A stretch of 9,957 bases of DNA from contig JALAGW010000169.1 of NCBI GenBank assembly GCA_022712235.1, forward strand, positions 1 through 9,957. The letters are read 5' to 3'. The DNA comes from Brevundimonas sp. (GTDB lineage: Bacteria; Pseudomonadota; Alphaproteobacteria; Caulobacterales; Caulobacteraceae). A model generated the notes under the pieces. The model saw only the letters and a program-made list of their open reading frames with translations. It searched no databases and had not been told where the DNA came from. A program made the translations under genes and the position numbers. Below, piece after piece: positions 1 through 9,243 of this stretch. How positions within the stretch are numbered: position 1 is the first letter of the stretch; each line of letters starts with the position of its first letter.

Positions 1-1
1 C

Positions 2-496
2 CTGATCGAGCCGCAGTTCGTCGAGGTCTCCGCCGTCGATCTGCCGCTGGCCGACGCGATCAGCAGCTATCTGTTCAACTCCATGCTGATCCAGGTTCCA
101 GGCGAGGACCGTCTAACCCTGATCTGCCCGACCGAAACCCGCGACAACGCCCGCAGCCATGCGGTCGCTGAACGCCTCGCCGCCTCCAACGGTCCCATCG
201 GCCGGGTCGAGTATGTCGACGTGCGCCAGTCGATGCGCAACGGCGGCGGCCCCGCCTGCCTGCGCCTGCGCGTCGTCCTGACCGAGGACGAACTGGCCGC
301 GACCAACCCGTCCATGCGCCTGACCGACGAACTGCACGGCGCCCTCAGCGTCTGGGGCGCGCGCTGGTATCGCGACAGCCTGACCGCCCAGGACCTGGCC
401 GATCCCGCCCTGCTGGACGAAACGCGCGGCGCCCTGGACGAACTGACCGGCATTCTGGGGCTGGGAACCGACTTCTACCCGTTCCAGCGGGTCTGA
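2..496 (+). CDS. astB: N-succinylarginine dihydrolase, C-terminal part (5' end outside window)
   Basis: AstB is the second enzyme of the arginine succinyltransferase pathway. It converts N2-succinylarginine to N2-succinylornithine, releasing two ammonia and CO2, and acts in the cytoplasm. The window holds the last 164 codons, open from base 2 to a TGA. The motif SMRNGGGPACLRLRVVLT (fragment residues about 77-94) is the family signature, and its Cys at bases 257-259 corresponds to the catalytic cysteine. The ending (LTGILGLGTDFYPFQRV) matches the usual AstB C-terminus closely. The catalytic Glu and His lie upstream, outside the window. Other ast genes, if clustered, would also be to the left; none lies to the right, where phhA converges. 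Family assignment is firm; whether the missing 5' part is intact cannot be judged. Confidence 0.93.
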   Translation: MIEPQFVEVSAVDLPLADAISSYLFNSMLIQVPGEDRLTLICPTETRDNARSHAVAERLAASNGPIGRVEYVDVRQSMRNGGGPACLRLRVVLTEDELAATNPSMRLTDELHGALSVWGARWYRDSLTAQDLADPALLDETRGALDELTGILGLGTDFYPFQRV

Positions 497-504
497 CAGA
501 CCTC

Positions 505-528
505 TCCTCCCCCGTTCGCGGGGGAGGA
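505..528 (+). terminator. GC-rich hairpin with UUCG loop after astB (possible terminator or dispersed repeat)
   Basis: A perfect 10-bp stem (505-514 paired with 519-528) closes a TTCG tetraloop at 515-518. It begins eight bases after the astB stop. No T-run follows directly, so it is not a textbook intrinsic terminator. It could stop or protect the 3' end of the astB message. Short C-run/G-run palindromes of this kind also occur as dispersed intergenic repeats in alphaproteobacteria (recalled, not checked here). Being palindromic, it would also form in a transcript from phhA on the other strand. Confidence 0.5.
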
Positions 529-659
529 TCACAGAAGCATCACAACTCGGCGCCGCAATCCCGCGAAATCACTGGGGTTGCGCGCTTCGGGTACGCATTT
601 CCTCGCCTGCCCTTCGCCGTGCGCCATCATCCCCTCCCGAGCCGCGCCAAGAAGGAGAT

Positions 660-677
660 TTCAGACGATTCAGACGA
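660..677. repeat. Tandem 9-bp direct repeat in the astB-phhA gap
   Basis: TTCAGACGA occurs twice back to back (660-668 and 669-677) in an unusually AT-rich stretch just past the phhA stop. Two GANTC sites, the recognition sequence of the CcrM cell-cycle methylase, lie at 667-671 and 682-686. A weak CAGA/TCTG stem (671-688) followed by five T at 689-693 could be a poor + strand terminator. The rest of the 497-706 gap shows no gene I can support. Confidence 0.4.
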
Positions 678-706
678 ATTGGACTCTGTTTTTCAGCCAG
701 CCTTCA

Positions 707-1582
707 TCAGGCCGCGAACCGCCCGCCCTTGTGGGCATAGGCCTGGGTGCCGCGCGTGAAGACGCGATCGCTCGGCAAGACGGCCTCGATCGGCAGGTCC
801 TCGGCGCCCTTCAACCGCTCATAGATCGGCCCGAAGTCCTGCAGGGTGACTTCCTTCAGCTTCTCGATGCTGTCGATGACGAAATAGACCTGCTGGAAGT
901 CGTCGATCCGATAGAGGGTCTTCATCACCCGCTCCAGATCGAAACCCAGACGGTTGGGCGAGGCGTCTTCCAGGCTGAAGACGCTCTCGGTCGCCGAGGA
1001 GACGATGCCCGCGCCATAGATGCGAAGGCCGTCGGCCTCCTTCATTAGGCCGAACTCGACCGTGTACCAGTAGAGCCGGGCCAGGTTCTTCAGCATCCCC
1101 AGCGACTGCGCCCGCTGCCCGCCCTTGCCATAGGCCTCCATATAGGCGGCGAAATCGGGGTCGGTCAGCATCGGCACGTGACCGAAGACATCATGGAAGA
1201 TGTCCGGCTCCTGCAGGTAGTCCAGCTGATCCGGCTTGCGGATGAACTGACCCGAAACGAAGCGGCGGTTGGCCAGGTGATCGAAGAAGACGTCGTCCGG
1301 CACCAGCCCCGGCACGCAGACCACGGTCCAGCCGGTCAGGGCCTGCAGCTTGGGGTTCATCACCTCGAAGTCGGGGATGCCGCCCATGTTCAGGTCCAGC
1401 GCGTCCAGCCCTCGCATATAGGCCTCGCAGGCGCGCCCCGGCAGGATCTTCATCTGCCGGGCGTAGAGGGTGTTCCAGGTCTCGTGCTCGACGTCGGTAT
1501 AGGCCGCCCAGTTCTGGGGGATGGTCCAGTCGGCGGCGGCGCCTTCCGGCGGGGCCTCAAACACGTGTTCGAAATCGGACAT
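707..1582 (-). CDS. phhA: Phenylalanine 4-hydroxylase (monomeric bacterial type)
   Basis: The enzyme hydroxylates L-phenylalanine to L-tyrosine using O2, tetrahydropterin and a non-haem iron, opening the route to tyrosine and homogentisate breakdown. From the chosen start it is 291 aa. The iron ligands are visible as His130 and His135 in FHDVFGHVPML and Glu176 in YWYTVEFGLM. The pterin/substrate pocket segment YGAGIVSS follows at about 189-196. There is no N-terminal ACT regulatory domain, as expected for bacterial enzymes. An open frame extends upstream to 1648, but the ATG at 1582 is chosen because AGGAG sits seven bases before it and the protein then begins at the usual place. hspQ lies 72 bases upstream on the same strand, and a candidate promoter fills that gap. 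No pterin carbinolamine dehydratase gene (phhB) is in the window. Identification is very secure. Confidence 0.96.
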   Translation of the reverse strand: MSDFEHVFEAPPEGAAADWTIPQNWAAYTDVEHETWNTLYARQMKILPGRACEAYMRGLDALDLNMGGIPDFEVMNPKLQALTGWTVVCVPGLVPDDVFFDHLANRRFVSGQFIRKPDQLDYLQEPDIFHDVFGHVPMLTDPDFAAYMEAYGKGGQRAQSLGMLKNLARLYWYTVEFGLMKEADGLRIYGAGIVSSATESVFSLEDASPNRLGFDLERVMKTLYRIDDFQQVYFVIDSIEKLKEVTLQDFGPIYERLKGAEDLPIEAVLPSDRVFTRGTQAYAHKGGRFAA

Positions 1583-1619
1583 GGGAACGCTCCTCTCGGC
1601 TCTGACGGCCGTTACGGGC

Positions 1620-1648
1620 AGATTAGCGCGGCGTCCGCCCGCCGTCAC
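1620..1648 (-). promoter_or_regulatory. Candidate phhA promoter
   Basis: Reading the minus strand, GTGACGG (1642-1648) is followed after 14 bases by GCTAATCT (1620-1627). This resembles the Caulobacter housekeeping pattern TTGACgS, N10-14, GCTAnAwC: six of seven -35 positions match, but only the GCTA core of the -10. It lies in the short gap between hspQ and phhA and would give a leader of about 30 bases ending in the phhA ribosome binding site. It suggests phhA can be transcribed separately from hspQ. Judged by eye only. Confidence 0.4.
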
Positions 1649-1654
1649 GCACGT

Positions 1655-1969
1655 CTATTGCAGCCTTTGCGAGCGCGGCGCGTGGCGGCCCTGGGCGTCG
1701 ATGGTGAACCACTCCCGCTCGGCTTCGGGCGACAGGGGCTCGATCTCGGGCGTCGCCGCCAGGGAGTCTTCGGCGGCGTAGGCGATGACGCCGCCCTCCG
1801 TGTCGGCGATCAGGATGCGATAGAAGGGCTGGTCGCTGGCGACCGCGCCCGTCTCTGCGGCCGGGCCTGCATAGGTGGCGTCCACATCCATGACCAGGCC
1901 GTGGAAGGCGTGATCGCGATGCCGGACGATCTGTCCGAGGCCGAACCGGGCTGTGTGAACCTGGGTCAT
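1655..1969 (-). CDS. hspQ: Heat shock protein HspQ (YccV-like, hemimethylated-DNA-binding family)
   Basis: This 104-aa protein matches the HspQ/YccV family in length and sequence. The N-terminal FGLGQIVRHRDHAFHGLVMDVD is followed by the core QPFYRILIADTEGGVIAYAAED, the small barrel fold. In Escherichia coli HspQ is a heat-shock protein that binds hemimethylated DNA in vitro and acts as a specificity-enhancing factor for Lon protease; those roles are family knowledge, not seen here. The start is fixed: an in-frame TGA lies one codon upstream of the ATG. The ribosome site is weak (GGCGAGGCG region, rather distant). I could not see a clear sigma-32-type promoter upstream. It is transcribed divergently from the Ppx/GppA gene and lies 72 bases before phhA, with which it may be partly co-transcribed. 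Confidence 0.9.
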   Translation of the reverse strand: MTQVHTARFGLGQIVRHRDHAFHGLVMDVDATYAGPAAETGAVASDQPFYRILIADTEGGVIAYAAEDSLAATPEIEPLSPEAEREWFTIDAQGRHAPRSQRLQ

Positions 1970-2042
1970 GCTTCATCATTACGCCTCGCCGGTTGAAGCG
2001 GATGCATCGACGCCGTTCATCTGTGCGACAGAATGTCTTGGC

Positions 2043-2067
2043 TTGACCGCTCGGCCCGGTCTAACCT
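2043..2067 (+). promoter_or_regulatory. Weak candidate promoter for the Ppx/GppA gene
   Basis: TTGACCG (2043-2049), a 10-base spacer and TCTAACCT (2060-2067) fit the Caulobacter-like -35/-10 spacing. The -35 is good and the -10 poor. It would start a transcript about 27 bases before the ATG at 2100. It lies in the 130-base hspQ/ppx divergent gap, which otherwise shows only a short GATGCATC palindrome at 2001-2008. Confidence 0.3.
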
Positions 2068-2099
2068 GACGGAGACGGGCGCCGCTTCGGACCGCCCAC

Positions 2100-3242
2100 A
2101 TGAAAGCTCGGCCCATGCCGGAGACCCCTGGCGCGCCTGCACGGCGCGACGCGCGGTCCCAGCCCACGAAGTCCCGTGATCCAGGGACTTCCGGTCGCGA
2201 TGCGCCCCTCTATGGCGCGCTCGACCTGGGGACCAATAATTGCCGCCTGCTGATCGCGCGCCCGTCGCGCGACGGGTTCCGGGTGGTGGACAGCTTCAGC
2301 CGCATCGTGCGGCTGGGCGAAGGCCTGTCGCACACAGGACGGCTGGATGATCGCGCCATGGACCGGGCCTATGACGCCCTGGCCCTGTGCGCCGAGCGCG
2401 TGGCCCGCAAGGGCCTGGACGCCAGCCGTCTCACCGCCGTCGCCACCCAGGCCTGCCGCGCCGCCGATAACGGCCAGGCCTTCATTGATCGGGTGCGTCG
2501 CGGCACCGGGCTAAGGCTCAAGATCATCGACCCGGCAGAGGAAGCCAGCCTCTCGGTCGCCGGTTGCCTCAACCTGTTCGATCCCAGGGCCGAGGCGGTG
2601 CTGGTCATCGACGTCGGCGGCGGCTCGACCGAGCTGTCGTGGATGATGCGCGGCGCGCGCGGCTTTGAAAGCAAGGGCTGGATGTCGGCGCCGCTCGGCG
2701 TCGTCACCCTGGCCGAGCGCCATCCTGAACCGGCCGGCGACACCGAGGCCTGGTATGAAGCCATGGTCGCCGACGTCGGCGCCGCCCTGGCCCTCGGCGG
2801 CCCCAGCGACGAGCGGGTGCGGCAACTGTTCCACAGCGGCCGCGTCCACATGGTCGGCACCTCCGGGGCCATCACCAGTCTGGCGGGCATCCATCTCGGC
2901 CTGCGCCGCTATCAGCGCGATCTGGTCGATGGCCTGTGGATGACGCGCGCAGACTGCGAGGCGGCGGCTGCGCGGCTGAAGAACCTCGGTCCGGCGGGCC
3001 GGGCGGCGGAAAGCTGCATCGGGCCGGACCGCGCCGATCTGGTGCTGGCGGGCGCGGCGATCCTTGAGGCGGTGCAGCGCGCCTGGCCATGCGAACGCGT
3101 GCGCGTGGCTGACCGGGGCCTGCGTGAAGGCCTGCTGCTACAAAGGATGCGCGAGGACCGGCAAAAGCCCCGTCGACGCCGCCGTCGGGGCCGTTCCAAT
3201 GGTCAAACCGGTAATCAGGCCGGAGGCGCGCCGCCCACCTGA
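2100..3242 (+). CDS. Ppx/GppA family exopolyphosphatase / (p)ppGpp phosphohydrolase
   Basis: The protein is 380 aa of the ASKHA phosphatase fold that hydrolyses inorganic polyphosphate or pppGpp. Visible motifs in order: phosphate-1 loop ALDLGTNNCRL (40-50), VATQACRAADNG (114-125), IDPAEEASLSVAG with the expected catalytic Glu (143-155), phosphate-2 loop VIDVGGGSTEL (169-179), the GTSGAITSLAGI loop (253-264), and VADRGLREGLL near the C-terminus (336-346). It is single-module and lacks the C-terminal HD domain of long Ppx enzymes. Residues 1-36 are a Pro/Arg-rich low-complexity extension. The ATG at 2115 is an alternative start, and neither start has a clear ribosome site. The tail is very basic (seven Arg within about eight residues near 358-365). 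In many alphaproteobacteria this gene precedes rlmE (recalled); here it instead overlaps a converging cyclophilin gene. Substrate choice cannot be told from sequence. Confidence 0.9.
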   Translation: MKARPMPETPGAPARRDARSQPTKSRDPGTSGRDAPLYGALDLGTNNCRLLIARPSRDGFRVVDSFSRIVRLGEGLSHTGRLDDRAMDRAYDALALCAERVARKGLDASRLTAVATQACRAADNGQAFIDRVRRGTGLRLKIIDPAEEASLSVAGCLNLFDPRAEAVLVIDVGGGSTELSWMMRGARGFESKGWMSAPLGVVTLAERHPEPAGDTEAWYEAMVADVGAALALGGPSDERVRQLFHSGRVHMVGTSGAITSLAGIHLGLRRYQRDLVDGLWMTRADCEAAAARLKNLGPAGRAAESCIGPDRADLVLAGAAILEAVQRAWPCERVRVADRGLREGLLLQRMREDRQKPRRRRRRGRSNGQTGNQAGGAPPT

Positions 3243-4102
3243 ACCGGCAGGTCGATGTCGCAGACCGAGAAGTCGGCCCCCCTGGCCTGGCGCGCCGCCT
3301 CGGCCAGGGCGCGGAACTGCGGCGAGGTCGTATCCAGCACCTGCGCCGTCGGCCGCTCGGCTTCGGGCAGGTCGGACGCCACCCGCACCCGCGTCATGCG
3401 ATCCGGGTCGGTGACGATGCCGTCCGGGTTCGGGCTGAATTTCAGGGCGCGCACCACGTCCAGGCCGGAAATCACCCGCCCCCAGATGGTGTAGCGCTTG
3501 TCCAGCGAGGGATAGGGCTGACGCATCAGGAAGAACTGGCTGTTGGCGCTGTCCGGCGCCTCGTCGCGCGCCATGCCGGCGACGCCGGGGCAATACAGGC
3601 CCCAGGCGTGAACCTTGTGATCCGCCGTCGTAGCCATATAGGCGTCGGGCTGGGTCTGGACCGGCAGGGAATGCAGGAAGCCCAGCACCGCCCCCGCGGG
3701 CGCGGCCACCGGCGTAAACGGCGTCTGACCGTCGCGGCGGAAGGTGAACTCGGCCTTCAGGTCGGGATAGGCGCTCTGGCCCTCGCCTGTGCCCAAGGGG
3801 TCGCCGGTCTGGGCCATGAACTGGTCGATGACCCGATGCCACAACAGGCCGTCAAAAAAACCCTTCCCGGCCAGCAGACGTATGCGCTCGACATGGCCCG
3901 GCGCGACCTCGGGGGCCAGTTCCACCAGGACGCGCCCCTTGCTGGTGTCAATCACCAGCAGGTTCTCGGCCGGAACCGCGCGCCATTCGTTCGCCGTGAC
4001 GGGGGCCAGAGCCGCCGCCGCAGGGGCCGCCTCCTGCGCCCCCGTCGCCCCGGCCATCAGCATCAGGACGGACGCCGCCGCCAAACCCGTTGAAACGCGC
4101 AT
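3215..4102 (-). CDS. Secreted cyclophilin-type peptidyl-prolyl cis-trans isomerase, paralogue 1
   Basis: A 295-aa cyclophilin predicted to catalyse proline isomerisation during folding in the periplasm. A signal peptide (1-22, cleavage after ATGA) is followed by an Ala/Pro-rich linker. The core shows VIDTSKGRVLVEL (50-62), the active-site strand WHRVIDQFMAQTGDP with Arg90 (usual Phe replaced by Trp88), and PDSANSQFFLM (183-193). Before the latter sits an insert of about 40 residues ending in GLYCPGVAGMAR that ordinary cyclophilins lack. A C-terminal extension ends in SVCDIDLPVQV. Cys171 and Cys281 are placed to form a disulfide, an inference from their conservation in the next gene. A GGGGAGGGG ribosome site precedes the ATG. 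It is the last gene of the gyrA-coaD transcription unit, 25 bases after its paralogue, and overlaps the end of the Ppx/GppA gene by 28 bases. Confidence 0.92.
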   Translation of the reverse strand: MRVSTGLAAASVLMLMAGATGAQEAAPAAAALAPVTANEWRAVPAENLLVIDTSKGRVLVELAPEVAPGHVERIRLLAGKGFFDGLLWHRVIDQFMAQTGDPLGTGEGQSAYPDLKAEFTFRRDGQTPFTPVAAPAGAVLGFLHSLPVQTQPDAYMATTADHKVHAWGLYCPGVAGMARDEAPDSANSQFFLMRQPYPSLDKRYTIWGRVISGLDVVRALKFSPNPDGIVTDPDRMTRVRVASDLPEAERPTAQVLDTTSPQFRALAEAARQARGADFSVCDIDLPVQVGGAPPA

Positions 4103-4127
4103 CCTGCCCCTCCCCTGAAGTCGAAGA

Positions 4128-4973
4128 TCAGCCGCCCGTGACCTGCACGACCGGCTGCACGTCGCAGATGCCGAACCGCGCGCCGCGTTCGGCGCGCGCG
4201 GCCTCCACGGCGGCGTTGAAGGGCGCCGAGCCCGGCACGGCTACCCGCACCGTCGGACGCTGGTCCTCCGGCAGGGCCGAGGCCAGTTGCACCTTGGTCA
4301 TGACGTCGGCGTCGGGACCCACGGCCCCGTCCTTGGCGTCGTCGCCGGCCTTAAGCGCCTTGACCACGTCCAGCCCCTGAACCACACGGCCAAACGGGGT
4401 ATAGCCGCCGTTCAGATTGTCGTTCTGACCCGTCATCAGGAAGAACTGGCTGTTGGCGCTGTCGGGCGAACCCGCGCGCGCCATGCCCGCCACCCCAGGG
4501 CAGAACAGACCGCCGGCGCCGACCTTAAAGTCAGCGGTGACGAACATCTGGGCGTCGGGTTGGGTCATGATGGGCAGGCTGCCCATGACGCCGCGCAGGC
4601 CGGGACCGCTGTTCTCGACGACCCCGAAGCCGCTGTCGCGACCGCGACGGAATTCGAACTCGCCCTTGACGTCCGGCAGGTCGCTGCCGCCGGCGCCGGT
4701 GCCCTCGGGGTCGCCGGTCTGGGCCATGAAGTTCGGGATGACGCGGTGGAACTTCAGCCCGTCATAGAAGCCGCGATTGGTCAGGGTGCGGATGCGCTCG
4801 ATATGATTCGGCGCGGCGCGCGGCTCCAGTTCGACCAGGACCCGGCCCTTGGAGGTGTCGATCACCCACAGGTTGTCGGGCGAAACCGTGCGCCATTCAG
4901 AAGCGGTCTGGGCGACGGCGCCGCCCGCGATCATCGAGACCGCAGCGGCGGCCAGAAGCATCTTGAAGTTCAT
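4128..4973 (-). CDS. Secreted cyclophilin-type peptidyl-prolyl cis-trans isomerase, paralogue 2
   Basis: A 281-aa periplasmic cyclophilin, the closer of the pair to the canonical family. The signal peptide is 1-21 (cleavage after AVA). Core motifs are VIDTSKGRVLVEL (38-50), FHRVIPNFMAQTGDPEGTG (75-93) with catalytic Arg77, PDSANSQFFLM (170-180) and PFGRVVQGLDVV (193-204). Residues about 112-160 are an insert relative to human cyclophilin A, containing SLPIMTQPDA and GLFCPG. The C-terminal extension carries GICDVQ. Cys158 and Cys270 are the only cysteines, both shared with the adjacent paralogue. The ribosome site is AGGATAG before the ATG. The gene starts 14 bases after the coaD stop, implying co-transcription. 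The two copies share much of their length, so they look like an old tandem duplication that has diverged. Client proteins are unknown. Confidence 0.94.
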   Translation of the reverse strand: MNFKMLLAAAAVSMIAGGAVAQTASEWRTVSPDNLWVIDTSKGRVLVELEPRAAPNHIERIRTLTNRGFYDGLKFHRVIPNFMAQTGDPEGTGAGGSDLPDVKGEFEFRRGRDSGFGVVENSGPGLRGVMGSLPIMTQPDAQMFVTADFKVGAGGLFCPGVAGMARAGSPDSANSQFFLMTGQNDNLNGGYTPFGRVVQGLDVVKALKAGDDAKDGAVGPDADVMTKVQLASALPEDQRPTVRVAVPGSAPFNAAVEAARAERGARFGICDVQPVVQVTGG

Positions 4974-4987
4974 GTCTATCCTGAAAT

Positions 4988-5470
4988 CTAGCGCTGCACC
5001 TTGGCGCGCACCTGGGCGGCGACCGCCGGGCTGACGAAGCTCTCAATCGCCCCGTCCAGACGGGCGATCTCCTTCACCAGCCGCGAGGCGATGGCCTGAT
5101 GGCGCGGATCGGCCATCAGGAACACGGTCTCTATGTCGCTGTTGAGGCGCTGGTTCATCGCCGTCATCTGGAACTCGTATTCAAAGTCCGCGACCGCGCG
5201 CAGGCCGCGCACGATGACATTGGCGTCCACTTCCTCGGCGAAGTGCATCAACAGGCTGCTGAAGGGCCGCACCTCGATGTCGGCGTTGAAGCGCGCGACC
5301 TCGGCCTTCAGCATCTCGACGCGCTCGGCGGTCGAGAACAGCGGCCCCTTGTCGTCGTTCTGCGCCACGCCGACGACCAGCCGGTCGACCAGCTTGATGG
5401 CCCGCCCGATGATGTCCATGTGGCCGTTCGTGACCGGGTCGAAAGTCCCCGGATACAGTCCGATGCGCAT
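4988..5470 (-). CDS. coaD: Phosphopantetheine adenylyltransferase
   Basis: CoaD transfers AMP from ATP to 4'-phosphopantetheine, giving dephospho-CoA, the penultimate and essential step of coenzyme A synthesis in the cytoplasm. The chosen start gives 160 aa, the usual family length. Motifs: nucleotidyltransferase signature YPGTFDPVTNGHMDI (6-20) with the N-x-H ATP-binding His17, VGVAQNDDK (33-41), VIVRGLRAVADFEYEFQM (85-102) with Arg88 and Arg91, and SRLVKEIA (129-136). The open frame runs upstream to 5518, but the ATG at 5470 is preferred because GGGGAGG lies about 10 bases before it and the protein begins MRIGLYPGTFDP as in other CoaD. It sits 52 bases after the aminotransferase gene and 14 before a cyclophilin gene in the same orientation. 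Confidence 0.96.
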   Translation of the reverse strand: MRIGLYPGTFDPVTNGHMDIIGRAIKLVDRLVVGVAQNDDKGPLFSTAERVEMLKAEVARFNADIEVRPFSSLLMHFAEEVDANVIVRGLRAVADFEYEFQMTAMNQRLNSDIETVFLMADPRHQAIASRLVKEIARLDGAIESFVSPAVAAQVRAKVQR

Positions 5471-5522
5471 GGCCTTCGCCTCCCCGCGTTTCGACCCGTT
5501 TAGCAGGTGCGAAATCAACGGC

Positions 5523-6323
5523 CTAGATCGTCTGACACGGGTTTGATCGCCAGGCGTCGGTCAGCCGCGCGATCAGGGCGCCAGCCGGAGAGAAGGCATG
5601 GCCGTCGATGGTGGCCACGGCGCAAGCGGGCGTGGCGCTGTTGCAGATGAAGGCGGCGTCAAAGCTCGCCAGATCGGACAGGCGGACAGGGCGCGTCGTG
5701 CTGTTCAGGCCGAGGCTTTCCATCCCGCGTTGCAGCAGGGCCTGACCGGTCCCCGCCAGCATGGGGGCCTCGGGCCAGACCACTGCCTCGCCCTGAACGA
5801 GGCCGATGTTCCAGATGGAGCCTTCGGAAATTCGCCCCGCGCCATCAACGAACAGGGCGTCGTCGAACCCGGCCAGCACAGCCTGACGCCGCGCCCACGT
5901 CAGGCCGAAGGTGGCGGCGTGCTTCAGATGCGGGGCCTCGCGAGCATAGGCCTGGCTTTGGAGACGCAGCGGCGTCGTCAATGGCGCGGCGGGCGGCGAC
6001 AGGGTCGTCAGGACGCGCGGCTCAACCACCGCGTCCGGCGCCCGCAGGCTGATGGCGTCGGAGAACAGATTGATCCGCAGGCTGAACCGGCCCGCCCGTC
6101 CGTCCAGAGCCTGTCGCATCCGTTCCCGCAGCGTGGTCTCGGGCGCGGCGACGCCGAACAGTTCGAGCGCTTCCGTCTGCAGCCGCGCCAGATGCAGGTC
6201 CAGCCCCCGCACCGCGCCGTCCTCGACCTGCATCAAGGTGAAGGCGCCGTAGTTGGACAGGACAAAATGGCCCAGGTCGGCGGCGCCGGCGGGCCGGCCG
6301 TCGATCTGCATTTCAAGCGTCAT
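5523..6323 (-). CDS. Class IV PLP-dependent aminotransferase (aminodeoxychorismate lyase-like)
   Basis: A 266-aa member of the class IV (branched-chain / D-amino acid aminotransferase, PabC) family. Lys134 in HLKHAATFG is the likely Schiff-base lysine. Glu167 in the ISEGSIWNI segment is the expected residue contacting the pyridoxal ring nitrogen, and LDLHLARL (41-48) matches the conserved early Arg region. The C-terminal FICNSATPACAVATIDG resembles the end of E. coli PabC (CNALMPVMPV), so 4-amino-4-deoxychorismate lyase of folate synthesis is one possibility. A branched-chain or D-amino acid aminotransferase cannot be excluded. A GGAGG ribosome site five bases before the ATG fixes the start. 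It begins 28 bases after the gyrA stop and precedes coaD. Fold assignment is firm, substrate unresolved. Confidence 0.88.
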   Translation of the reverse strand: MTLEMQIDGRPAGAADLGHFVLSNYGAFTLMQVEDGAVRGLDLHLARLQTEALELFGVAAPETTLRERMRQALDGRAGRFSLRINLFSDAISLRAPDAVVEPRVLTTLSPPAAPLTTPLRLQSQAYAREAPHLKHAATFGLTWARRQAVLAGFDDALFVDGAGRISEGSIWNIGLVQGEAVVWPEAPMLAGTGQALLQRGMESLGLNSTTRPVRLSDLASFDAAFICNSATPACAVATIDGHAFSPAGALIARLTDAWRSNPCQTI

Positions 6324-6351
6324 GCAAACCTCCGGCCAGCGGAAGGGCCAA

Positions 6352-9120
<2,769 letters not shown>

Positions 9121-9170
9121 GGAAATCGGGCTTTAAATGGCCGGAATCGGAACGTGATCCGCTGTTCCGG

Positions 9171-9199
9171 TTTCTAGCATCCGGGGGGCGTTGTGGCAA
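9171..9199 (-). promoter_or_regulatory. Candidate gyrA operon promoter
   Basis: On the minus strand TTGCCAC (9193-9199), a 14-base spacer and GCTAGAAA (9171-9178) closely match the Caulobacter housekeeping consensus; the -10 agrees at all but its last position. It predicts a leader of roughly 45 bases to the TTG start. A GANTC methylation site (9144-9148) lies in that leader. This is the best promoter candidate in the window and would drive gyrA, the aminotransferase, coaD and both cyclophilins. Confidence 0.55.
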
Positions 9200-9216
9200 A
9201 GAAACGCCGCTGATAT
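9191..9216 (+). promoter_or_regulatory. Candidate sodC promoter overlapping the gyrA -35
   Basis: TTGTGGC (9191-9197), 11 bases, then GCTGATAT (9209-9216) fits the same spacing rule with a weaker -10. It would start transcription about 20 bases before the sodC ATG. Its -35 overlaps the gyrA -35 on the opposite strand, because TTGTGGCAA reads similarly both ways. Confidence 0.3.
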
Positions 9217-9243
9217 CCCCATGCCGAAAAGGACAGGAAAACC

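Noticed and set aside
578..1048. 156-codon + strand open frame starting in the astB-phhA gap
   Set aside because: Most of it is antisense to the phhA coding region. It has no ribosome site and a composition typical of a reverse-strand shadow.
1583..1648. 22-residue N-terminal extension of PhhA from the upstream start at 1648
   Set aside because: A good AGGAG site stands seven bases before the internal ATG at 1582, the extension matches no family sequence I recognise, and it overlaps a likely promoter.
5471..5518. 16-residue N-terminal extension of CoaD from 5518
   Set aside because: CoaD proteins begin directly at the MRIGLYPGTFDP strand, and the ATG at 5470 has its own ribosome site.
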